A stretch of 64,000 bases of DNA from NCBI GenBank assembly GCA_963828625.1, contig CAWHEX010000003.1:434001-498000 (forward strand), written 5' to 3'. The notes under the pieces were generated by a model that saw only the letters and a program-made list of their open reading frames with translations, searched no databases and was not told the origin of the DNA. The position numbers and the translations under genes are program-made. This DNA comes from PALSA-894 sp963828625. GTDB lineage: Bacteria > Pseudomonadota > Alphaproteobacteria > Rhizobiales > Xanthobacteraceae. Shown here piece by piece: positions 9,142-18,254 of this stretch (positions are counted from its first letter, which is position 1; the number at the start of each line of letters is the position of its first letter).

Positions 9142-10381
9142 ATGACTGATTGCCGAGCATTCGATCCGGACATGTCCCGCCGTCGGTATCTCCGGTTGGC
9201 GGCATCGTTGCCGCTCGTCCTCGCGGGCATGCCCGCATTTGCCCAATCCGCCGCGCAGCCGTTCCCCCAATGGGTCGAGACCTTCCGCGCGAAGGCGCGT
9301 GCGAAAGGCGTTTCGGATGCGACCTACTCCCGCGTCATGGGCGGGCTGAAGCCCGACGAGAGCGTGTTCTCGGCGATCCGCAATCAGCCGGAGTTCAACC
9401 AGCAGCTCTGGCAGTACATCAACCGCCGCGTCTCCGACTGGCGCATCCAGTACGGCCGCGAGCGCGCCAAGGAAATCGCGCCGCTCCTCGCGCGCATCGA
9501 GAAGGATTTCGGCGTCGAGCGCGCGGTCATCCTCGGGCTGTGGGGCATCGAGTTCGACCTTCGGCGATCCGCTGGTGAAGCAGAACCACTCGCGGCCGAT
9601 CTTTCCGGCGCTCGCGGCGCTCGCCTGGGGCGAGCCGCGCCGGCGCACGTATTGGGAGACCGAGCTCATCAACGCGCTGCGCATCGTGGAGAAGGGCTGG
9701 GCCGCGCCGAAGGAGATGGTCGGCTCATGGGCCGGCGCGATGGGGCATACCCAATGGATGCCTGAAGTCTGGCTCAATGTCGGCCTCGACTATGACGGCG
9801 ACGGCCGGGTCAATCCGCTCGACAAGCCCGACGATGCGCTCGGATCGAGCGCGCGTTATCTGGTCAACCGCGGCAAGTACCGGCGCGGCGAGCACTGGGG
9901 TTACGAAGTGCGTGCAGGTGGCAGCGGCTCGGACGAGACATCGCGCAGCTACGAAGCGTGGCAGGCGATGGGTTTGACGCGCGCGGACGGGCAGCCGTTC
10001 CCGAGCCCAAACCTGACAGCAAAACTCTGGGTGCCGGTCGCGGGCGGACCCGCGTTCCTGCTCGGGCCCAACTTCTATGCGGTGAAGACCTACAATCCGT
10101 CGATGAACTATTCACTCGCGATCGTGCACCTCGGCGACCGCGTGCTCGGCGCAGGCCCGTTCGTGCAGCCGTTTCCCGGCAGCGAGCGCGCGCCGACCCT
10201 GGCCGAGATGCAGGAGATGCAGAAGCGCCTCACGGCCGCGGGCTTCGATACCGGCGGTACGGACGGGCGCGTCGGCAACCTCACCATGGCGGCCGCACGC
10301 AACTATCAGCAAAAAGCGGGGCTCGTTCCGGCGGACGGATATCTCGGCCTTAAGCTGCTGGCGAAATTGCGCGGCGGCTAG
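9142..10381 (+). CDS. MltB-type lytic murein transglycosylase with peptidoglycan-binding domain (frameshifted)
   Basis: About 412 residues. A Tat-like or Sec leader (RRRYLRLAASLPLVLAG) is followed by an SLT_2/MltB catalytic domain with the glutamate in LGLWGIEF and the downstream segment MVGSWAGAMGHTQWMP. A peptidoglycan-binding repeat forms the last 65 residues (LTAAGFDTGGTDGRVG). The frame shifts near 9558; removing one C from GACCTTC gives GIEFDFGDPLVKQN and joins both parts. It cleaves glycan strands in the periplasm, forming 1,6-anhydro ends. The start is ATG 9142 or, more likely for the twin-arginine leader, ATG 9172. It overlaps the convergent small gene by 4 bases. Confidence 0.85.
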
Positions 10382-10560
10382 ACCGCGTCGCGGTCCTTGC
10401 GTGGCAGGTAGCCGGGATCACCCGGGCGCTTCGCAAAATCCGGCATTTCATCCCGCGTCGGCTGGAACGTGAGGCGATCCCAGAAGTCGATCAGGCGATC
10501 GATGCCGTTCGCGATCTTCGACGCAATGCGTCGCAGGATGAGGAAGCTCAACGGGCCCAT
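10378..10560 (-). CDS. Small unknown protein, 60 residues
   Basis: A 60-residue frame between the transglycosylase and livF. It starts MGPLSFLILRRIASKIA, with a short amphipathic or hydrophobic N-terminal segment and a basic, proline-containing tail (PGDPGYLPRKDRDAV). The family is not recognised. Its support is the lack of any competing frame and the close packing: its stop overlaps the convergent gene by 4 bases, and livF ends 32 bases upstream of its start on the same strand. It may be a small membrane-associated protein. Confidence 0.45.
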   Translation of the reverse strand: MGPLSFLILRRIASKIANGIDRLIDFWDRLTFQPTRDEMPDFAKRPGDPGYLPRKDRDAV

Positions 10561-10592
10561 GACCGCTTAGTCGCAATGACGGCGCGCGCGGT

Positions 10593-11321
10593 TCAGACGG
10601 CAGCGGTCGCCTTGATGCCGAGATAGATCTCCTGCACCTGCTCGTTCTTCTCGAGCGACTCCGCCGTCCCTTCCAGCACGGTGCGGCCGGTTTGCAGCAC
10701 ATAGGCGTAGTCGGCGATCGCCAGCGCGAGCGGGATCGACTGCTCGGCCAACAGCAAAGTCAGGCCTTCCTCGTGCAGCCGGTGCAGTGCGTCGTAGAGT
10801 TGATCGACCACCGCGGGCGCGAGCCCGAGGCTCGGCTCGTCCAGCATCAGCAACGCCGGCTCGCTCATCAGCGCGCGGCCGAGCGCAAGCATCTGCCGCT
10901 CGCCGCCGGAGAGCGTGCCCGCCAGCTGGCGGCGGCGCTCGGCGAGGCGCGGGAACAGCGCATAGACCCGGTCGAACAGCGCAGCGATCTTGCCCTTGTC
11001 GTGGAGCACGCTCGCACCGAGCCGCAGGTTCTGCTCGACCGTCTGGGTCACGAACAGCCGCCAGCCTTCCGGCGAGAGCGCCAGCCCCTTCGACACGATG
11101 GCGTACGCCGGCTGACCGCCGATCGCCACGCCGCGCCACTCGATCGTGCCGCCGCTCGGGGCCACCAGGCCGGCGACGGCGTTGAGCGTGGTGGTCTTGC
11201 CCGCACCGTTCGAACCGAGCAGCGCCACGATCGATCCCGGCTGCACGTCGAGCGACACGTCGGCGATGCCGACGAGGTCGCCGTAGCGCACTTCGAGATG
11301 TTCGACGCGCAGGCGGTCCAT
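10593..11321 (-). CDS. livF: Branched-chain/amide ABC transporter ATP-binding protein LivF
   Basis: A 242-residue ATPase with Walker A GSNGAGKTTT, signature LSGGERQMLALGRAL, Walker B LLMLDEPSLGLAP and a LivF-type ending (EIYLGIKATAAV). It energises uptake of branched-chain amino acids, urea, amides or aromatic acids together with livG, livM, livH and the binding protein at 14020. ATG 11321 (MDRLRVEHLEV) is preferred. An upstream in-frame ATG at 11345 would put a piece of an intergenic repeat at the N-terminus. Last gene of the five-gene transporter unit. Confidence 0.93.
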   Translation of the reverse strand: MDRLRVEHLEVRYGDLVGIADVSLDVQPGSIVALLGSNGAGKTTTLNAVAGLVAPSGGTIEWRGVAIGGQPAYAIVSKGLALSPEGWRLFVTQTVEQNLRLGASVLHDKGKIAALFDRVYALFPRLAERRRQLAGTLSGGERQMLALGRALMSEPALLMLDEPSLGLAPAVVDQLYDALHRLHEEGLTLLLAEQSIPLALAIADYAYVLQTGRTVLEGTAESLEKNEQVQEIYLGIKATAAV

Positions 11322-11325
11322 CAGC

Positions 11326-11353
11326 GCATGACCCCAAAAGTGCATGCGTTTTC
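11326..11353. repeat. Degenerate copy of the GCATGATCCCGAAAAG-type palindromic repeat
   Basis: The segment reads gcatgaccccaaaag, then gcatgcgttttc. It resembles the intact 45-base element at 31536-31580 (gcatgatcccgaaaag ... cggaaaagatcatgc). It sits exactly at the livG/livF junction, where the livG frame fails to stop. The identification rests on similarity by eye to the other copy. Confidence 0.5.
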
Positions 11354-12093
11354 ACACACACAGTCCTCTTGCGCCACTGGCGGTGACCGCGGCCGAGATA
11401 AGCCTCGATCACGGCCTCGTCCCGGACGACATCAGTTGGCTTCCCTTGAGCGATCACATGACCCTGATTGAACACGATGACACGCTTCGCGAGCGTCATG
11501 ATGACTTCCATGATGTGCTCGACGATCACGATCGTAACCCCGGTCTGGTGGATCGTCTTCACCAGCGCAATTGCCGCCTGCAGTTCGACGGGCGTCAGCC
11601 CGGCGAGCGCCTCGTCGAGCAGCATCAGCCGCGGCCCCGTCGCGAGCACGCGCGCGATCTCCAGCCGCTTGCGTCCGGGTGTGCCGAGCGAGCGGGCGCG
11701 CAGGTCCTGCCGGTCCTTCAGCCCTGCGAGTTCGAGCACCTTCAGCGCATGCTCGCGCGCCGCAGCGCGATTGTGGTGACGCAGGAACGCGCCGATCATC
11801 ACGTTCTCGAGCACGGTCAGGTCCTCGAACGTGGCCGGCACCTGGAAGGTGCGCCCGATGCCGAGGCGCGCGTGCTCTTCCGGCGTGGCGCGCGTGACGT
11901 CCACGCCGTCGAACACGATACGGCCCGCGGTCGGCAGCGTGTCTCCGGCAAGGCAATTGAAGAATGTGGACTTGCCGGCGCCGTTCGGGCCGATCAGGCC
12001 GATGATCTCGCCCTCGTCGATGGTCAGGTCCGCGCCCGCGACGGCGCGCAGGCTACCGAACGTTTTCGAGACGCCTTCGGCGCTAAGCAACAT
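11352..12093 (-). CDS. livG: Branched-chain/amide ABC transporter ATP-binding protein LivG (stop out of frame)
   Basis: An ATPase of about 247 residues: Walker A GPNGAGKST, the LivG insertion (FQVPATFEDLTVLENVMIG), an unusual signature region LGTPGRKRLEIARVL and Walker B RLMLLDEALAGL. The frame has no stop before livF and would run on as nonsense to 10567. A TGA one frame away at 11352-11354, just after a GT dinucleotide run, is the likely true end; one extra GT would bring it into frame. ATG 12093 overlaps the end of livM by 11 bases. In the signature, TPGRKR replaces the usual SGGQQR-like sequence. Confidence 0.85.
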
Positions 12094-13040
12094 CGCGGCG
12101 CCTCCGAAACTTCGGCGCGATGCGCTGCCACATCTCGGACAACCCGCCCGGCTCGAAGCGCGCAATGATCACGATGATGCCGCCGTAGAGGATGTAGGTC
12201 AGTCCAGTGCCGCCGCCGCCGAACCAGGTGTTGGTCGCGGTCTGCAGCGGGATCAGGATGAGCGCGCCGACGAGCGGGCCGTACAGTGACCCTGCCCCGC
12301 CGAGCGCCGCGATGATGACCATCTGCACCGAGACGAGAATCCCGAAGCCGGATTCGGGATCGATGAAACCGGTCTTGATCGCGTAGAGCGAGCCCGCGAG
12401 CGAGGTAAACGCCGCGCTCAACATCAGGGCATAGAGCTTGGTGCGCCGCACCGGCACGCCAAGCGAACGCGCGGCCCGTTCGCCCGCCTTGATGGCGCGC
12501 AAATAATAGCCAAAGCGGCGTGCGCTCGATCGCCCAGATGACGAACAACACCAGCGCCAGAACCGAGAGGAAGATGAAATAATACGGAAGCTCGCCGCGG
12601 AACGTCAGGTCCCACCAGCCGCGCCCAACCGCCGGCCCTTGCAGGCCAATCGCCGCGCCGAGGAAGTCGACCGTGCCGACCACAAGGCGAATGAGCTCGG
12701 CGACCGCGATCGTCGCCATGCTGAAGTAATGCCCGGAGAGGCGGAAGGTCGGCAGGCCGATGATCACGGCGAGCACGAGGCTCACCGCGATGCCGATCGG
12801 AATGCCGACGATCGGCGGCAACTGCCAATGGTGATAGACGAGCAGCGGCAGATAGGCGCCGACCCCGAAGAACATGCAGTGGCCGACCGACACCTGTCCG
12901 GCATACCCGCCGACGATGTTCCACGCCGAGGCGGAGATCGCGGCGAGCAGCAGCGCGAGGCCGATGTCGAGATAGAAGGCGTTTGAGAAAACGAATGGAT
13001 ACGCGAGGAAGGCGACGGCAAGCGCGATGGCCACTTTCAT
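12083..13040 (-). CDS. livM: Branched-chain/amide ABC transporter permease LivM (frameshifted)
   Basis: About 318 residues once one extra base near 12515-12519 is removed. The N-terminal part (MKVAIALAVAFLAYPF, many hydrophobic helices) ends in IERT, and the C-terminal part resumes as FGYYLRAIKAGERAARSLGV, the conserved LivM loop. Multiple membrane helices flank this loop (YAGQVSVGHCMFFGVGAYL, SLAGSLYAIKTGFIDPESG). With livH it forms the inner-membrane channel. The start at 13040 is 4 bases downstream of the livH stop. Confidence 0.9.
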
Positions 13041-13044
13041 GCGG

Positions 13045-13902
13045 TCACGCCTTGCCCATCAGGCCCTGCGGGCGGATCCAGAGCAGCGCGGCGAACAACG
13101 CAAAGACAACGATGTCCTTGTAGATCGCCCCGAGATAAAACGCGGAAAGCGCCTGGATCAGTCCGATGATCAGGCCCGCATACATCGCACCGGGCACGCT
13201 GCCGAAGCCGCCGAGAGTCACGACCACGAACGCGGTCAGCCCGAACGTCTCGCCGACCGAAGGCGACCACGGATACGAAATCGCCATCAGTGCGCCCGCG
13301 ATCCCGGCGCCGGCGGCCGCGAGCCCCCATGCGAGCGCCTGCATGCGGTCCGGGCGGATGCCCATCAGCATCGCGGCATTACGGTCCTCGGCGACCGCGA
13401 GCAGCTTCGAGCCCAACGTGGTGTGCGTCAGGAACATGTGCATCGCGATCGTCAGAACCGTCGCGGTGATGCCGGCGACGAGCTGCGCCACAGGCACCAG
13501 AATGCCGAAAATGTTGAGCGTGCCGCCGAGCGAGGTCTGTGGCAGCGACACGACGTTGGCCGAGAAGATCCAGAACGCGGTGTAGCGCAGCAGGAGAGCG
13601 AGGCCGAAGGTCGAGAGAATCTGCGCCAGCATCGGCCCGCGCATGACGTGGCGGATGAGCGAGAGATAGATCATGACGCCAAGCACGAACAGCGCGAACG
13701 CCGCCGCGAAGCCGAACACCTCCGGGCCGCCGCCGAGCCACATCACCACCAGCAGCGCCACGTACATTCCGAGCATGACGAATTCGCCGTGCGCGAAATT
13801 GATGAAATTCATCATCCCCCAGATCAGCGTGAGACCTGACGAGAACAGGGCATAGATCGCCCCGAGCAACAGGCCGCCGACAATGACTTGAATGAGGATC
13901 AT
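13045..13902 (-). CDS. livH: Branched-chain/amide ABC transporter permease LivH
   Basis: A 285-residue membrane protein with the LivH hallmarks: GLTLIWGMMNFINFAHGEF near the N-terminus, about eight hydrophobic helices, and the cytoplasmic loop AVAEDRNAAMLMGI that contacts the ATPases. ATG 13902 was chosen. The frame continues upstream to 13953 but those codons lie in the palindromic repeat. Intact, unlike its partner livM. It is the first membrane gene after the binding-protein gene at 14020. Confidence 0.93.
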   Translation of the reverse strand: MILIQVIVGGLLLGAIYALFSSGLTLIWGMMNFINFAHGEFVMLGMYVALLVVMWLGGGPEVFGFAAAFALFVLGVMIYLSLIRHVMRGPMLAQILSTFGLALLLRYTAFWIFSANVVSLPQTSLGGTLNIFGILVPVAQLVAGITATVLTIAMHMFLTHTTLGSKLLAVAEDRNAAMLMGIRPDRMQALAWGLAAAGAGIAGALMAISYPWSPSVGETFGLTAFVVVTLGGFGSVPGAMYAGLIIGLIQALSAFYLGAIYKDIVVFALFAALLWIRPQGLMGKA

Positions 13903-13921
13903 GAGAATCCGTCTGTCCGCC

Positions 13922-14006
13922 GTCATGGCCGGGCTTGGTGCCCGGCCATCCACGTCTTTGTTCCCGATCGTCAGGTCGTGAATGCCCGGGAGAACCCGGG
14001 CACGAC
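13922..14006. repeat. Double-hairpin intergenic repeat between binding protein and livH
   Basis: Two GC-rich hairpins lie back to back: ggccgggc/gcccggcc (13927-13947) and tgcccggg/cccgggca (13983-14002). The outer ends are gtcatg and cacgac. It resembles palindromic elements common in intergenic regions of Bradyrhizobium-like genomes (recollection, not searched). Placed after the binding-protein stop, it could stabilise that mRNA 3' end and give more binding protein than permease. Confidence 0.7.
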
Positions 14007-14019
14007 GCTTTGTAGGGCG

Positions 14020-15291
14020 CTACGCCTTCCAACCCTTCATCGGCCAGACGAGCTTGTCGGTCGCGTTCGCGTCGGGCCACACGACCTTGTATTCTTTGCC
14101 CTTGAGCTGGATCAGGTAGGTCGAGGCAAGAATGTTCTGGCCGGTCTCATCGAACTTCACGCCGCGATAACCCATCATCAGTTGCTCGGGCTTGAGGTCG
14201 GTCGCCTTGAGCGCCGCGATGATCTTGTCCGGCGCGTTGGAGGCCGCACGATTGAGCGCGTCGGCCAAGGTCAGCATAGCCTGCATATTGCGGCCCGAGG
14301 TGTCGTCGAGGTCGCGGTTCGTCTTGGCCTTGTAGAGTTCGTTGATCTTCGCGGTATGCGAGCCAGGCTTGCCGATGTCCCATGACGAGCGGTTCATGGC
14401 GCCCTGGGCAACGTCGAATACCGCGGGAATGAACGACGGATCGGAGAACCCCGAGTCGTCGCCAAGCACCATCGGCGGCATGTAGTCGAGGTTCTTCATC
14501 GTCTTCATGTAGAGGATCGCGTCCGCCGTGTAGCTGATGAAGATCACGACGTCGGGCTTCTTCTCCTTCATCTGCAGCACCTGCGCGGAAACGTCCGTGG
14601 TGCTGGCGCTGTAAGGAATGCGGTTGGTGACGGTGAAGCCCGCCTTTTTCGCCGCCGCCTCAACGGCATCCGCAACCGAGGTGCCGTAGTCGGTGTTCTC
14701 GTTGACCACCGCGACCGACTTCACCGCATTGCCGGCCTTGTTCATGTCGTCGAAGAACTGCATGTACGCCGCGGCGAAGTCGCTTGCGATCGGCGTCACG
14801 CGGAACAGCGTCTTGAAGCCGCGCTGCGTGATGTTGAGCGCCGCGGAATCACCCACCACGAACGGAATGCCATTGCGCTCTGCGACCGGCGTCGCGGTCA
14901 GCGTGCAGGACGACTGATACGCCCCGAACAGGACATGCACCTTGTCCTGATTGATGAGCCGCAAAGCCTGCTGCTGCGAGACCGACGGATTGCCCTGATG
15001 GTCGATGAAGGTGAGTTCGAGCTTTGCGCCGCCGAGGCCCGGCAGTCCCGCGCCCTCGGCAAGCGGGATTTGCTTGAGATCGGGATGCGCGTTGTTGACG
15101 ATGTCGGCCGCAAGCTCGACCGCCGCCTTGGCGGCCTGTCCCGCCGCTGCCGCGTTGCCGGTCAAGGGAAACAGCACGCCGATCTTCACCGGATCGGCGG
15201 CGCGCGCGACGCGCACGCCCGTCGCCAAACTTGTCGCCGCTGCGCCTGCGCCCGCAAGCACGGTCCGGCGGTTTACGCCGCGTTTCACCAT
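14020..15291 (-). CDS. LivK-type periplasmic binding protein of the ABC transporter
   Basis: A 423-residue type I periplasmic binding protein with a twin-arginine leader (NRRTVLAGAGAAATSLATG, cleavage near ARA-ADP). The mature protein starts DPVKIGVLFPLTGNAAAAGQ, the typical Peripla_BP_6 opening. The length and segments such as VAVVNENTDYGTSVADAVE fit binding proteins for amino acids, amides or aromatic acids. ATG 15291 has a strong GGGAGGAT ribosome site; the longer upstream frame is not coding. First gene of the transporter unit, divergent from the NIPSNAP gene. Confidence 0.92.
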   Translation of the reverse strand: MVKRGVNRRTVLAGAGAAATSLATGVRVARAADPVKIGVLFPLTGNAAAAGQAAKAAVELAADIVNNAHPDLKQIPLAEGAGLPGLGGAKLELTFIDHQGNPSVSQQQALRLINQDKVHVLFGAYQSSCTLTATPVAERNGIPFVVGDSAALNITQRGFKTLFRVTPIASDFAAAYMQFFDDMNKAGNAVKSVAVVNENTDYGTSVADAVEAAAKKAGFTVTNRIPYSASTTDVSAQVLQMKEKKPDVVIFISYTADAILYMKTMKNLDYMPPMVLGDDSGFSDPSFIPAVFDVAQGAMNRSSWDIGKPGSHTAKINELYKAKTNRDLDDTSGRNMQAMLTLADALNRAASNAPDKIIAALKATDLKPEQLMMGYRGVKFDETGQNILASTYLIQLKGKEYKVVWPDANATDKLVWPMKGWKA

Positions 15292-15452
15292 ATGATCCTC
15301 CCTGTCCGTCGTGTTTGACGGCTGTTGTTCTCGCCGTTGCGGCGTCGTGGCCCAACGGATAGCTTGATCGCCCGCGCGAACTAAAGAGCCACCTTCCCGA
15401 CCTGTCAATTGCTCAGCGCGATCCACGTTGCCCACCCGGAGATCATGTTGCG

Positions 15453-16067
15453 ATGCCCTATGACGTGACCATCATCACGGTGAAGCCGAATACGCACATG
15501 AAGGCGCTGCCCGGCATCGAGCAGTGGCTGAAAGCCAATCCGCGCAAAGGCGAATTCATCGGCTGCCTGACCTGCGAGATCGGGGACCTCAACCAGATCC
15601 TGCTGCTGCACAATTATTCCAGCGACGCCGACCTCGCGGCGGACCGGGACAGCGTCGCGAAGGATGCAAATCCCTTCGGCTGCCTCGACCTGACCGACCG
15701 CCGCTCGAGCGATACGTTCGTGCAGTTTCCCTTCCTGCCGCCGATCAAGCCCGGCCAGTACGGTCCGGTGTTCGAGGTGCGCACCTATCTGCTGAAGCCC
15801 AACGGGCTGCCGCCGACGATCGCGGCCTGGGAGAAGCAGGCGCCCGTGCGCATGAAACTCTCTCCGATCCTTGCGGCGATGTATTCAACCACGGGCGCGG
15901 TCACGCGCTTCCTGCACATCTGGCCCTACCCGAGCCTTGAGGTGCGGGCGAACACCCGGAAAACCGCCATCGAGACAGGCGTTTGGCCGCCGCCCGGCGG
16001 GCCCGACCAACTTCTCACGATGCATACCGACATCTATCTTCCGGCCTCATTCTCCCCTATTCGTTAG
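15453..16067 (+). CDS. NIPSNAP-family protein
   Basis: A 204-residue cytoplasmic protein with two ferredoxin-like alpha/beta barrel repeats. The second begins with the signature VFEVRTYLLKPNGLPPTIAAW. NIPSNAP proteins have no settled enzymatic role in bacteria and often sit beside catabolic genes. Here it is divergent from the LivK-type binding protein and 71 bases upstream of an aldehyde dehydrogenase, so a link to substrate catabolism is plausible. The N-terminal half has two cysteines (GCLTCE) that could bind metal or form a disulfide, which I do not know from the family. Confidence 0.85.
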   Translation: MPYDVTIITVKPNTHMKALPGIEQWLKANPRKGEFIGCLTCEIGDLNQILLLHNYSSDADLAADRDSVAKDANPFGCLDLTDRRSSDTFVQFPFLPPIKPGQYGPVFEVRTYLLKPNGLPPTIAAWEKQAPVRMKLSPILAAMYSTTGAVTRFLHIWPYPSLEVRANTRKTAIETGVWPPPGGPDQLLTMHTDIYLPASFSPIR

Positions 16068-16138
16068 GGCGGACGCTGACACTTCGGAGCCGGCGGGCTC
16101 CGCAACCGCATTTTCAAAAACCACAAGGTGAGGACACC

Positions 16139-17569
16139 ATGTCTTACACGCAACTCGGGCTTTACATCGACGGCAAGTGGAACCACGGCAACGGCGGTGG
16201 TGGCGAGGATGTGCTCAATCCCGCGACGCAGAAGCCGCTCGCGCACCTGCCGCACGCGACCGCAAAGGATCTCGATGCGGCGCTCGCGTCCGCGGACGCC
16301 GGATTCAAGCTGTGGAAGACGAAGTCTGCTTACGACCGCGCCCGCATCATCAAGAAGGCGGCCGATCTGCTGCGCGAGCGCGCCGATCAGGTCGCGCGCG
16401 TGATGGTGCAGGAACAGGGCAAGACTTTCGCCGAGGCAAAGGGCGAGGCCGTCACCTCCGCCGACATCGTGGAGTGGTTCGCCGAGGAAGGCCGCCGCGC
16501 CTATGGCCGCATCATCCCGAGCCGCAATCCGACGGTGCGCCAGATGGTCGTGACCGAGCCGGTCGGCGTGGTCGCGGCGTTCACGCCGTGGAATTTCCCG
16601 GTGCTGACGCCCGCGCGCAAGCTCGCGGCGGCGCTCGCGGCGGGCTGCTCGATCATCATCAAGGCGTCGGAAGAAACCCCCGGCGGCTGCGTTGAACTGG
16701 TGAAGTGCTTCGAGGACGCGGGCGTGCCGCCCGGCGTGATCAATCTCGTGTTCGGCGTGCCCGCGACGGTTTCCGAGCACCTGATCGCCTCGCCGATCGT
16801 GCGCAAGATCTCGTTCACCGGCTCGGTGCCGGTCGGCAAGCATCTTGCCCAGCTCGCCGCGAAGGGAATGAAGCGCGCCACCATGGAGCTCGGCGGCCAT
16901 TCGCCGGTCGTGGTGTTCGGCGACGCCGACCCGGAAAAGACCGCCGACACGATCTCGGCGTTCAAGTACCGCAATGCCGGTCAGGTCTGCATCTCGCCGA
17001 CGCGCTTCTACGTGCAGGAAGGGATCTACGACCGCTTCGTCAAGCGCTTCACCGACAACGCCAAGGCGATCAAGCTCGGCGATGGGCTGGAGAAGGACAC
17101 CACGATGGGCCCGCTCGCCAATCCGCGCCGGCTCGACGCGATGGACGCTTTCGTCGCGGACGCGAAGGCGCGCGGCGGCAAAGTTCAGACCGGCGGCGGC
17201 CGTTCAGGCAACCAGGGCTACTTCTTCGAGCCGACCGTCGTCACCGACGTGCCGGACGACAGCAAGATCATGACCGAGGAGCCGTTCGGCCCCGTCGCGC
17301 CGATCGTCACCTTCAAGACGTTCGACGAGGTGGTGGAGCGCGCGAACTCGCTCGAGTTCGGTCTCGCGGCGTACACGTTCACGTCGTCGCCGAAGACCGC
17401 GACCGCGATCGGCGATGCGCTGCAGTCCGGCATGGTCGGCGTGAACAGCGTCGCGATCTCGACGCCCGAGACGCCGTTCGGCGGCATCAAGGATTCCGGC
17501 TACGGCCACGAGGGCGGCATCGAGGGCCTTGAGGTCTACATGAACAAGAAGTTCATCGCACAGGCGTGA
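16139..17569 (+). CDS. NAD(P)-dependent aldehyde dehydrogenase (succinate-semialdehyde type)
   Basis: A 476-residue aldehyde dehydrogenase with the cofactor-binding TPWNFPVLTPARK, general-base glutamate in TMELGGHSPVVVF, catalytic cysteine in NAGQVCISPTRF, and C-terminal EEPFGPVAPI and PFGGIKDSGYGHEGG. The serine- and arginine-containing stretch after the cysteine and the overall sequence resemble GabD-like succinate-semialdehyde dehydrogenases, but the substrate is not certain. ATG 16139 follows AAGGTGAGGAC. It ends in a clear terminator at 17591-17620, so it is its own unit or pairs with the NIPSNAP gene. Confidence 0.9.
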   Translation: MSYTQLGLYIDGKWNHGNGGGGEDVLNPATQKPLAHLPHATAKDLDAALASADAGFKLWKTKSAYDRARIIKKAADLLRERADQVARVMVQEQGKTFAEAKGEAVTSADIVEWFAEEGRRAYGRIIPSRNPTVRQMVVTEPVGVVAAFTPWNFPVLTPARKLAAALAAGCSIIIKASEETPGGCVELVKCFEDAGVPPGVINLVFGVPATVSEHLIASPIVRKISFTGSVPVGKHLAQLAAKGMKRATMELGGHSPVVVFGDADPEKTADTISAFKYRNAGQVCISPTRFYVQEGIYDRFVKRFTDNAKAIKLGDGLEKDTTMGPLANPRRLDAMDAFVADAKARGGKVQTGGGRSGNQGYFFEPTVVTDVPDDSKIMTEEPFGPVAPIVTFKTFDEVVERANSLEFGLAAYTFTSSPKTATAIGDALQSGMVGVNSVAISTPETPFGGIKDSGYGHEGGIEGLEVYMNKKFIAQA

Positions 17570-17590
17570 TGCGCTGAACTTCCCGACAAC

Positions 17591-17620
17591 CGCCGGCGCG
17601 ATCCTTCGCGCCGGCGTTTT
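17591..17620 (+). terminator. Intrinsic terminator after the aldehyde dehydrogenase
   Basis: Perfect 11-base arms (cgccggcgcga, tcgcgccggcg) with a 4-base loop are followed by TTTT at 17617-17620. It separates the dehydrogenase from the phosphatase-led operon that begins at 17635. Confidence 0.85.
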
Positions 17621-17634
17621 GCGTAAGGGCTCCC

Positions 17635-18243
17635 ATGACCCAGGTCATCGATCTTCTCGGCTACGACCGCATCGTCCAGCACGCGTCCGGACTGACGTTC
17701 GCGCCGAAGCGCGAGCAATTCATTTTCGTGCGCCACGGCGAGACGGAGGGAAACCGCAACAAGATCTACCAGCTGCCGCACACGCCGCTGAACGAGACCG
17801 GCGAGGGACAAGCGGCCACGGCCGCGAAGGCACTTGCCACCACGCGCATCGGCCGGCTGGTCGCAAGCCCGATGGCGCGCGCGTGGCGTACCGCGAGCCT
17901 CGTCGCGGCCGAACACAAGATACATCCCGAGGTGGACGGCGCACTGAGCGAACGCTTCTACGTGAGCCTGTGGGACAAGCCGATCGAAGGCGCGTTCAAT
18001 TGGGACTGGGACCCGGACGGCTGCGAGCCGCTGAAAACCTTCGTGCATCGCGCGGCGCAAAGCGTCATGCGGATCCTTGCGGACGACACGCCGGACGGCG
18101 AAACCGTGATCGTCGCGCATGGCGGCATCCTGCTGGTCGTCTGCGCCCTGACCGACGCGACGCTCGAACATTCACATCGTCGAAACGCTGTTCCGCTGCG
18201 CTTTTCGCGCCAGAACGGCGCGTGGACCGCGACACCCTTGTGA
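17635..18243 (+). CDS. Histidine phosphatase family protein
   Basis: A 202-residue protein. The phosphoacceptor histidine lies in FVRHGETEGNRNKIYQ (about residue 33) and the second histidine in VIVAHGGILLVV (about 162), the hallmarks of the phosphoglycerate-mutase-like (histidine phosphatase) superfamily. The substrate cannot be told from sequence. The first 30 residues precede the fold and are not a signal peptide. It is separated from the ThDP enzyme by 11 bases and is probably the first gene of that operon, immediately after a terminator. Confidence 0.85.
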   Translation: MTQVIDLLGYDRIVQHASGLTFAPKREQFIFVRHGETEGNRNKIYQLPHTPLNETGEGQAATAAKALATTRIGRLVASPMARAWRTASLVAAEHKIHPEVDGALSERFYVSLWDKPIEGAFNWDWDPDGCEPLKTFVHRAAQSVMRILADDTPDGETVIVAHGGILLVVCALTDATLEHSHRRNAVPLRFSRQNGAWTATPL

Positions 18244-18254
18244 TACGGTCGCGC

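Noticed and set aside
10567..12093. Apparent single long protein covering livG and livF
   Set aside because: The second half is an out-of-frame reading of livF with no ATPase motifs; livF itself is complete in another frame.
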